NCBI GenBank assembly: GCA_017554665.1
Contig: JAFZHX010000029.1
Location: forward strand, 1 to 37,471
DNA length: 37,471 bases
DNA from: Alphaproteobacteria bacterium
GTDB lineage: Bacteria; Pseudomonadota; Alphaproteobacteria; Rs-D84
Direction of reading: 5' to 3'
The notes below the pieces were generated by a model that had not been told where the DNA came from, searched no databases, and saw only the letters and a program-made list of their open reading frames with translations. The translations under genes were made by a program, and so were the position numbers. Shown in pieces: positions 32,224 through 37,471 of this stretch; position 1 is the first letter of the stretch; each line of letters starts with the position of its first letter.

Positions 32224-32793
32224 ATGGCATCTTATATTGCAAATGATATGCGTGTTGGTTGGGTGATTTCTCATAACGGTAAACGTTATTCTGTTACATC
32301 TATTACCAAGGTTAAACCAGGTAAGGGTGGTGCTTTTGTTCAGGCTGACTTGCGTGATATTGATTCAGGTAACAAGGGTGGCGATCGTTGGCGCGCGGAA
32401 GATAAAGTAGAAAAGTTGATGGTTGAAGATTTTGATTGTCAATATTTGTATGCAGATGGTACAGATGCTTTCTTTATGAATTTGTCTGACTATGAACAAT
32501 TCACAATGCCAGTTGAATCTTTGGGTGAATCTATGAAGTTCTTAGCACCAGAAATGGTTGTAAAAGCAAACTTTGTAGAAGGTCAGCCAGTTTCAATTTC
32601 ATTGCCAAAGACAGTTGTTGCTACAGTTGAAGAAACAGAACCTGCGTTAAAGGGGCAAACAGTTTCATCAAGTGGTGGTAAGCCAGCTATTTTAGACAAT
32701 GGTGTTCGTGTTCAGGTTCCTTTATTCATTGAACAAGGTGAAAAGATTGTTGTGAATACGGAAACTTTGGAATACGTTGAACGCGCTAAATAA
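32224..32793 (+). CDS. efp: Translation elongation factor P (EF-P)
   Basis: A 189-residue EF-P that relieves ribosomes stalled at polyproline. The three beta-barrel domains are recognisable, with the exposed loop VKPGKGGAF at residues 31-38. Lys34 is the position beta-lysylated by EpmA/EpmB in E. coli, so a similar modification is possible here; those genes are not in the window. An AAGGGG Shine-Dalgarno precedes the ATG. Convergent with fba across a large inverted repeat. Confidence 0.95.
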   Translation: MASYIANDMRVGWVISHNGKRYSVTSITKVKPGKGGAFVQADLRDIDSGNKGGDRWRAEDKVEKLMVEDFDCQYLYADGTDAFFMNLSDYEQFTMPVESLGESMKFLAPEMVVKANFVEGQPVSISLPKTVVATVEETEPALKGQTVSSSGGKPAILDNGVRVQVPLFIEQGEKIVVNTETLEYVERAK

Positions 32794-32802
32794 ATTATAA
32801 TA

Positions 32803-32876
32803 ATTTATCTAAAAGCGGTGCCGGCAATTCATGTAGCGTCTGTACACTACATTGCCGGCACTACTTTTATCTAAAT
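32803..32876. repeat. Large imperfect inverted repeat between efp and fba
   Basis: Core arms GTGCCGGCA (32818-32826) and TGCCGGCAC (32853-32861), inner arms ATGTAG (32831-32836) and CTACAT (32847-32852), and outer arms around 32803-32815 and 32864-32876 that match as inverted repeats except for two positions. Loop about ten bases. Only a weak T-run follows (CTTTTAT). It may be a bidirectional terminator for the two convergent genes or a dispersed palindromic element. Confidence 0.6.
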
Positions 32877-32908
32877 CATTCTAATTCATTTCTAGAAAAT
32901 TTAAGATG

Positions 32909-33850
32909 TTATAATTTGTTTTCGCTGCCCATGATGTTTTTTATTTCATCAATGCAAGTTTGTGCTATTGCAACCTTTGCCGCGGACAGGTATTCACGAG
33001 GATTAAAATTATTTGGTGTTTCTGCCAGTGATTGGCGAACGCCCGCTGTAAATGCTAAACGTAAATCGCTATCTACATTTATTTTGCAGATATTCATTTC
33101 AGTTGCGCGGCGCAATTGTGCACTGTTAATGCCGAGTGCACCAGAAATTTGTCCGCCATATTCGTTTATTGTGTTAATTAGGTTTTGAGGAATGCTGGAA
33201 GCTCCATGTAATACCAATGGAAATTCTGGAAGGCGTTTTGCGATGTCTTCTAGGATATCAAAGCGCAGTTCTTCATTTTCGTTTTTGCGTTTGTATGCGC
33301 CGTGGCTTGTGCCAATGGCAATTGCAAGCGAGTCAATATTTGTTGCTTTTACAAACTGTTCTACATCGCTTGGGTTTGTGTAACTGGTTGTGCCAAATGT
33401 GTTTTCGTCTTCGATTCCGCCAAGTGTTCCAAGTTCTGCTTCAACAGATACATTGTGTGCATGTGCAAGTTCTGCGACTGATTTTGATATTTCTATATTT
33501 TTATCAAATGGCAGTTTGCTTGCGTCAATCATAACGGAAGAAAAGCCAAGTTCGATTGCGTGTTTGCATGCTTCGATACTATCTCCATGGTCAAGATGAA
33601 GTGCGACTTGTTCTTGTGGTTGTATGTTTGCACCGCGTATTAGGCCGATTAGCATGTCTGCGCCCATATATTTTAATGCAGATTCTGATACAGCCAAGAT
33701 TATGGGGCTGTGTGCAGTGCGGGCTGCGGTCATGACTGCGGATAAAGTTTCCATATTATATATATTAAAAGCAGGTATAGCATAGTTGCCAGCAATTGCT
33801 TTTTTAAACATTTCTTTTGTGTTCACAAGTCCTAAATCGGTATATTTCAT
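32909..33850 (-). CDS. fba: Class II fructose-bisphosphate aldolase
   Basis: A 313-residue zinc-dependent aldolase. It has the metal-site and phosphate-site motifs: VALHLDHGDS (catalytic Asp, zinc His), SVEAELGTLGG, IGTSHGAYK and LVLHGASSIP, and KINVDSDLRLAF near the end. It cleaves fructose 1,6-bisphosphate in glycolysis or makes it in gluconeogenesis. An AGAGGAC Shine-Dalgarno lies before the ATG. Monocistronic. Class II tagatose-type aldolases are similar, so the substrate is by family majority. Confidence 0.9.
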   Translation of the reverse strand: MKYTDLGLVNTKEMFKKAIAGNYAIPAFNIYNMETLSAVMTAARTAHSPIILAVSESALKYMGADMLIGLIRGANIQPQEQVALHLDHGDSIEACKHAIELGFSSVMIDASKLPFDKNIEISKSVAELAHAHNVSVEAELGTLGGIEDENTFGTTSYTNPSDVEQFVKATNIDSLAIAIGTSHGAYKRKNENEELRFDILEDIAKRLPEFPLVLHGASSIPQNLINTINEYGGQISGALGINSAQLRRATEMNICKINVDSDLRLAFTAGVRQSLAETPNNFNPREYLSAAKVAIAQTCIDEIKNIMGSENKL

Positions 33851-33869
33851 AATCGTCCTCTTTGGAGAG

Positions 33870-33878
33870 ATTATAGCA
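33870..33878 (-). promoter_or_regulatory. Extended -10 promoter of fba
   Basis: Minus strand TGC-TATAAT, about 20 bases before the fba ATG; no -35 match. Confidence 0.55.
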
Positions 33879-34003
33879 TATTTTCTGTCTTTTTGTTTTA
33901 GTTTTTTTTAGTGCTTTTCTTGACAATCTGTGATTTTTTGCCACAATTAGTACGAATCGGGGGCCGGACAGAGAAAACGGTAATTGTACAAAGGGATAAA
34001 AAA

Positions 34004-34357
34004 ATGAAAAAAACTTTGTTTGTATTATTCGGTTTGGTTGTTCTGGCCGGTTGTTCTTCTTATGATTATTATAAAGGCGATGTTCGTTATGTTCAAGATG
34101 GTGAAGATTGCATCTTTACATCTACAGAAGCTGGTCGTCGTTATTCCAGTGATATTCGTGAATTGAATGCTGATAAAGAAATCGTTTATCGCAACACAAT
34201 GTGTCGTGATTTGTATCTGAGCGATGTTGCAGGTCAAACACAACGCACAGAACGTCAAGTTTTGACTACTGTTGCACCAGCTGCTCCAAAAGCTGTTAAA
34301 TCAGATTGTGGTTGCTGTCAGAAAAAGACAACAAAAAAATATGTTTTTGTAAAATAA
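34004..34357 (+). CDS. Small Cys-rich lipoprotein
   Basis: A 117-residue lipoprotein (lipobox VLAGC, Cys17). The mature part has Cys36 and Cys67, which could form a disulfide, and a DCGCC cluster (Cys102, 104, 105) before a basic tail (QKKTTKKYVFVK). No family is recognised. ATG 34004 is chosen because it begins the signal peptide and follows an AAAGGG Shine-Dalgarno; the frame extends 93 bases upstream but without a signal. A TTGACA at 33920-33925 may be a -35 box, though the -10 at the proper distance is poor. Confidence 0.75.
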   Translation: MKKTLFVLFGLVVLAGCSSYDYYKGDVRYVQDGEDCIFTSTEAGRRYSSDIRELNADKEIVYRNTMCRDLYLSDVAGQTQRTERQVLTTVAPAAPKAVKSDCGCCQKKTTKKYVFVK

Positions 34358-34361
34358 TATA

Positions 34362-34385
34362 TTCCGCCTTTATGGCGGTTTTTTT
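34362..34385 (+). terminator. Rho-independent terminator after the Cys-rich lipoprotein gene
   Basis: CCGCC-TTTAT-GGCGG followed by seven T. Confidence 0.88.
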
Positions 34386-34398
34386 ATGATTATTGTAT

Positions 34399-34427
34399 TT
34401 GAATTGTGTTTCTTTTTGTGGTATAAT
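34399..34427 (+). promoter_or_regulatory. Promoter of the VirB2-like gene
   Basis: TTGAAT (34399-34404), 17-base spacer, perfect TATAAT (34422-34427). Confidence 0.8.
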
Positions 34428-34451
34428 CAAGGATAAGGAAAGGAGATTTTT

Positions 34452-34826
34452 ATGAAGAAAGTTATGACAAAGTTTAATTTTGCACTTCTTGGCTTGATGA
34501 TGGCTATGTCTTCGGTTTGGGCGCAGGACCAGGGTGCGACTACAAAAAGTACGGTTGATATTGACTGTGCAATGATTGAAACGCTTGGTCAAATTCTTGG
34601 TACTTTGCGTATATTGGCATTTATTGGTGCTGGTTTTACAATCGCAGGCTGGGCATGGGGATATATTTCCAAGGGAGATGTTGGATTAGATGATGTTAAA
34701 AAGAAGGGTGTTGCATTGCTGGTTGGTTTTGGTTTGTTGTTCTCGATTGGTATTGCGTTAGGCTTCTTCCAAGGGTTGAATACAGAGAAAGCTGTTCTGT
34801 GTCTTGATAAATTTAAAACTTGGTAA
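34452..34826 (+). CDS. VirB2/TrbC-like pilin subunit (orphan)
   Basis: A 124-residue protein with a signal peptide (1-24, ending VWA) and two membrane helices (about 51-70 and 87-106) joined by a short charged loop (SKGDVGLDDVKKK). This is the hairpin layout of VirB2/TrbC conjugative pilins. Cys39 and Cys117, outside the two helices, could form a disulfide clamp. AAAGGAG Shine-Dalgarno, strong promoter and own terminator: expressed alone, with no other type IV secretion genes in the window. It could also be a small membrane protein of other function. Confidence 0.65.
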   Translation: MKKVMTKFNFALLGLMMAMSSVWAQDQGATTKSTVDIDCAMIETLGQILGTLRILAFIGAGFTIAGWAWGYISKGDVGLDDVKKKGVALLVGFGLLFSIGIALGFFQGLNTEKAVLCLDKFKTW

Positions 34827-34853
34827 AAAAATCCGGCAATGCCGGATTTTTTT
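34825..34853. terminator. Bidirectional terminator
   Basis: A-run, ATCCGGC-AAT-GCCGGAT, T-run; serves the VirB2-like gene and the convergent DinD-like gene. Confidence 0.9.
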
Positions 34854-34867
34854 GTTTGTTTTTTTTA

Positions 34868-35833
34868 TTATCTGATTTTTTGAATTGAGTATTGCTTTTT
34901 AAAATCTTTTTCTTTGTCTTCTAAGTCTTTTTTTACTTTGTCTATGCGTTGTTGTGAAATGTTTTGTTCTGGGCGCATGCCAGTAGCGTTTATCATAGCT
35001 ACGCGCTTGTTAAATAATTCATCGCATAATATATCGTTCAGGTTAATTAAAGATTTGTTTGTAGAGTTGTTGTATCTTTCAAAAGTACGATATAAAGCTG
35101 CAATGCGTGCATGCAGTGTGTGTTTGCCCATATAGTCCAATAATGTTGTGTTGCTGCCGGTTGGCAGGTGGTGTTGTGCTTGGATGTCGGCATAGGTTTG
35201 GCCGTTAAATAATGCTAATGATGTAGAGTTATAAAAATCTCTATAATAATTTTCGAATGAGGGTTTGTAAGGGTTTCTGTGTGCACTGTTTATTATGCCA
35301 GATAAAATTTTTTCTGCCCTGGATAAGCGTTGACGCAGTTCGATGCGTTCGTATTCGGAAACAATAGGGCTTAGAGTGTCAAAGTCTATGTTTTCTTTGA
35401 ATACAGGAGACATAAAGTATGTTTGAGCAAAAAATGTGTTTGGGTGTCCTTTAATCATGCATGGGCGTTGTTTTAGCAATGACCAGCAAGTGTAACGGGA
35501 TAACTTTAAGTCGGTTGCGTTTTTATACTCAATGTAGTTTAGCTTGTATGCGTGTCGAATTGTGTCGTAATGTCCCCAGCAAAAATCAAAGCTTTGTTGA
35601 TTTGTTGGTTTTTCTTCATAAGGATAGATTAAATTTTCGTGTACAGTCTTTTCCATTGCTTGGCTTATAGGAGGAAATGAACTGCTAAATAAATTGTATA
35701 AATCAGAATAGAACCAGTATTCTAATGAAACAGGCGCTTTTGGTGTTTCTGTTTGAAAAAGGTCTAGTTGTTGCCCCCTGGTTTCGTGCTGTCTGATACG
35801 GCTTAGTTCTTGGAATAGTTCTTTGTTGTCCAT
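34868..35833 (-). CDS. DinD-like protein (partner of RHH regulator)
   Basis: A 321-residue soluble protein. The C-terminal third resembles the DNA-damage-inducible protein D family as I recall it: FNGQTYADIQAQHHLPTG, LLDYMGKHTLHARIAALYRT, and GMRPEQNISQQRIDKVKKDLEDKEK. The N-terminal part (FYSDLYNLFSSSF, FDFCWGHYDTIRHAYKLNY, LSRYTCWSLLKQRP) is not recognised, and no Bro-N domain is evident. AAAGGA Shine-Dalgarno. It lies 30 bases after the ribbon-helix-helix gene, in the same operon. Function unknown; it may be a regulator, anti-repressor relative or toxin-like effector. Family assignment is moderate. Confidence 0.5.
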   Translation of the reverse strand: MDNKELFQELSRIRQHETRGQQLDLFQTETPKAPVSLEYWFYSDLYNLFSSSFPPISQAMEKTVHENLIYPYEEKPTNQQSFDFCWGHYDTIRHAYKLNYIEYKNATDLKLSRYTCWSLLKQRPCMIKGHPNTFFAQTYFMSPVFKENIDFDTLSPIVSEYERIELRQRLSRAEKILSGIINSAHRNPYKPSFENYYRDFYNSTSLALFNGQTYADIQAQHHLPTGSNTTLLDYMGKHTLHARIAALYRTFERYNNSTNKSLINLNDILCDELFNKRVAMINATGMRPEQNISQQRIDKVKKDLEDKEKDFKKQYSIQKIR

Positions 35834-35863
35834 GGGGTGTCCTTTCTTTTCTTGTGGGGTTGT

Positions 35864-36088
35864 TTATTTTCCTTCTTCGATATTCGCTAGTGAAAATAGC
35901 ACAGAAGATATTAGTGATTGGTATGGCACATGCTGGGCGTCTGCCAGTTCTTTTATCTTGTCTAGGATAGGGCGAGGAATTCGCATGTTGATTACGCAAT
36001 CAGACTTGTTAAATGCTTTGTAGGCGGCATATTCACGCAGCAATGATTCAATATTCATTACAAATAATTGTTGCATAACATTTGGCAT
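35864..36088 (-). CDS. Ribbon-helix-helix (CopG/antitoxin-like) DNA-binding protein
   Basis: A 74-residue protein. The C-terminal half has the RHH pattern: strand VINMRIP (about 32-38), helix RPILDKIKELADAQ, then VPYQSLISSVLFSLAN. This is close to antitoxins of the CopG/BrnA kind. The N-terminal helix (MNIESLLREYAAYKAF) is extra. AGGAG Shine-Dalgarno. It heads a two-gene operon with the DinD-like gene and has a palindrome inside its promoter, suggesting autorepression. Confidence 0.75.
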   Translation of the reverse strand: MPNVMQQLFVMNIESLLREYAAYKAFNKSDCVINMRIPRPILDKIKELADAQHVPYQSLISSVLFSLANIEEGK

Positions 36089-36132
36089 TACAAACTCCTA
36101 TACTTCGTACAATACCATAGTCTTTACAATGA

Positions 36133-36160
36133 ACTATACTATTGTATTTACAATTGTCAA
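36133..36160 (-). promoter_or_regulatory. Promoter of the RHH/DinD-like operon
   Basis: Minus strand: TTGACA (36160-36155), 16-base spacer, TATAGT (36138-36133). Confidence 0.7.
36141..36154. promoter_or_regulatory. Palindromic operator candidate within the RHH promoter
   Basis: ATTGTATTTACAAT (perfect ATTGTA/TACAAT half-sites) fills most of the -35/-10 spacer. Further TACAAT half-sites lie at 36108-36113 and 36125-36130. This is the usual arrangement for RHH autoregulation. Confidence 0.55.
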
Positions 36161-36283
36161 TACAAATATATTTACGCCTGTAATGGCTGTTGTATTGAGG
36201 TTGGTGTGGGCGGTTGTGTTGCTTGCATTTTGAAATTTATCTGTTTAAAATTGATGTGTTTTATAACAAGGAAAGGGTTTATT

Positions 36284-37471
36284 ATGTTTAAAAAGATATT
36301 GTCAGTATTAGCAGTTTGTTTCTGCTTTGCTTTGCCTGCACGTGCAGAATTAAAAGTTGATATTGTTGCTGGTGCAGCTTCTCCGATTTCAATCGCGGTT
36401 TTAAAGTTTGAAACAACCGATGGGGTTAAGTCCAAAGATGCTGCTATGATACGCGAAGTTGTAGAAGCTGACTTAAAGCGAACGGGTTTGTTTCATATTG
36501 TAAATCATGACGCTATGCCAGAATTTGTTAAAATGGGCGATATGCCAAACTTTACATTATGGAAAGCGATAAAAGCACAGGTTTTGGTTCAGGCAAAATT
36601 ATCAACAGCACCTGATAATAACTATAAATTAGAATTCTTTGTTTGGGATGTAGATGGTACAGAACAAATAGAAGCACAAGCTTTGATGTCTTCCAGAAAA
36701 TCTGCGCGCCGTTTGGCTCATATTATGGCAGATGCTATCTATGAAAGATTGACAGGTGAAATTGGTTACTTTGATACTCAGATTGTGTTTATTGCTGAAA
36801 CAGGTCCAGTAGGCAGACGTGATAAGCGTATGGCTATCATTGATCAAGATGGATATGGTTTAAGATATATGTCTGACAAAGACGGCTTTGTTATGTCGCC
36901 ACACTTTTCTCCAAATATGGGTACAATAGTTTTCTTGTCTTATTATAATGATGATCCAAGTGTTTGGACTTTGGATTTAGAAACGGGTGAACAAAGAAGG
37001 TTAGGGCAATTTGGTGGTATGAACTTTGCACCAAGATTTTCACCTGATGGTAAAAAAATCGCATTGTCTTTGGTGAAAAATGGTATCACTCATATATATG
37101 AATATGATATCGAAACAAAGAAATTGCGTCAGTTGACATTTGGAAATTCGATTAACACAAGTCCTTCTTATTCTCCGGACGGTAAAAAGTTGGCGTTTAA
37201 CTCTGACAGAACAGGGCGTCAGCAGATACATGTGTTGGACTTGGAATCTGGTCAGGAAAAACGTATTACTTATGGAAACGGTAAGTATGCAACCCCAGCG
37301 TGGAGCCCAGATGGTCAGTTTATCGCGTTTACAAAAATGGCAGATGATACTTTCTATATTGGTATTATGAATCCACAGGGTAAAAATGAAAAAATATTGG
37401 CGGGTGGCTGGTTTATGGAAGCACCTTCTTGGGCGCCTGGTTCTCGTAGATTGGTTTATTATGAAACAGAA
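36284..37471 (+). CDS. tolB: Tol-Pal system protein TolB, 3' truncated
   Basis: The frame starts at ATG 36284 (AAAGGG Shine-Dalgarno) and runs to the window edge, 396 codons so far. Signal peptide 1-23 (ending PARA). The N-terminal domain (about 24-150) is followed by a beta-propeller with repeats of the type PHFSPNMGTIVFLS, PRFSPDGKKIALS, PSYSPDGKKLAFNSDR and PAWSPDGQFIAFTK. TolB is the periplasmic partner of Pal and OmpA-like proteins in the Tol system that tightens the outer membrane at division. No tolQRA is upstream; the RHH/DinD-like module precedes it divergently. Pal would be expected beyond the window. Confidence 0.95.
   Translation, partial: MFKKILSVLAVCFCFALPARAELKVDIVAGAASPISIAVLKFETTDGVKSKDAAMIREVVEADLKRTGLFHIVNHDAMPEFVKMGDMPNFTLWKAIKAQVLVQAKLSTAPDNNYKLEFFVWDVDGTEQIEAQALMSSRKSARRLAHIMADAIYERLTGEIGYFDTQIVFIAETGPVGRRDKRMAIIDQDGYGLRYMSDKDGFVMSPHFSPNMGTIVFLSYYNDDPSVWTLDLETGEQRRLGQFGGMNFAPRFSPDGKKIALSLVKNGITHIYEYDIETKKLRQLTFGNSINTSPSYSPDGKKLAFNSDRTGRQQIHVLDLESGQEKRITYGNGKYATPAWSPDGQFIAFTKMADDTFYIGIMNPQGKNEKILAGGWFMEAPSWAPGSRRLVYYETE

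Noticed and set aside
33911-34003. N-terminal extension of the small lipoprotein
   Set aside because: It would bury the signal peptide and lipobox internally and precedes the Shine-Dalgarno.
1-37471. CRISPR arrays, insertion sequences or prophage
   Set aside because: No regularly spaced repeats, transposase, integrase or phage structural genes were seen. The RHH/DinD-like pair is the only accessory-looking unit.
1-37471. Alternative genetic code (TGA as Trp)
   Set aside because: Conserved Trp positions use TGG and TGA acts as a stop (for example tatB), so the standard bacterial code fits.

Overview
This is an AT-rich bacterial chromosome segment with standard-code genes in short, often overlapping operons on both strands. 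The gene content (lolA, tatBC, nlpD, miaB, gatCAB, ruvX, sufBC, parE, dnaJ, pgsA, uvrC, dnaN, ppa, efp, fba, tolB) points to a Gram-negative bacterium. The Glu/Asp-tRNA amidotransferase, the NlpD type and the general protein style suggest an Alphaproteobacterium. From memory, the prepilin motif GRSMIEMLGVLAI is typical of uncultured gut Alphaproteobacteria of the RF32 type. The lineage is inferred; I saw no rRNA or other taxonomic marker.

Layout. 1-3.7 kb: a + strand run of a DHH phosphoesterase (5' truncated), lolA, tatB, tatC and an nlpD-like gene. 3.8-7.4 kb: tRNA-Lys, then an outer-membrane barrel protein, a small Dps-like protein on the - strand, a SodC-like lipoprotein and an autotransporter-like protein. 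7.4-13.0 kb: a - strand block of gatC, an unknown Cys-rich gene and gatA, then gatB, two previously hidden small genes and miaB, with a + strand tRNA-Phe between gatA and gatB. 13.1-18.0 kb: ruvX on +, then a - strand operon of an unknown gene, sufB, sufC, an unknown membrane protein and an AI-2E-family permease. 18.2-20.8 kb: a TcpQ-like protein and a lipoprotein secretin. 20.8-26.7 kb: an unknown gene, parE, dnaJ, pgsA and uvrC. 26.7-34.4 kb: a type IV prepilin, an RluC-family gene, an AsmA-family gene, dnaN, ppa, efp, fba and a small lipoprotein. 34.4-36.2 kb: an orphan VirB2-like pilin and a two-gene module (ribbon-helix-helix protein plus a DinD-like protein). 36.3 kb to the end: tolB, truncated by the window.

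How they work together. Much of the window serves the envelope: lipoprotein carriage (LolA), Tat export, septal peptidoglycan control (NlpD), the Tol system (TolB), AsmA, phospholipid synthesis (PgsA) and several surface proteins. Pieces of two secretion or pilus machines are scattered rather than clustered: TcpQ plus a PilN-type secretin, a PilS-like prepilin, and a VirB2-like pilin. Promoters are readable: several have near-consensus -35/-10 boxes and several use extended -10 (TGn) elements. Three genes without Shine-Dalgarno sequences (nlpD, parE, uvrC) have promoters placed so that transcripts would start at or within a few bases of the start codon.

Most notable: the RHH/DinD-like module with a palindrome inside its own promoter, the SodC-fold lipoprotein lacking metal ligands, the mini Dps with conserved ferroxidase spacing, a UvrC missing its central linker, and unknown genes embedded in the gatCA and suf operons.
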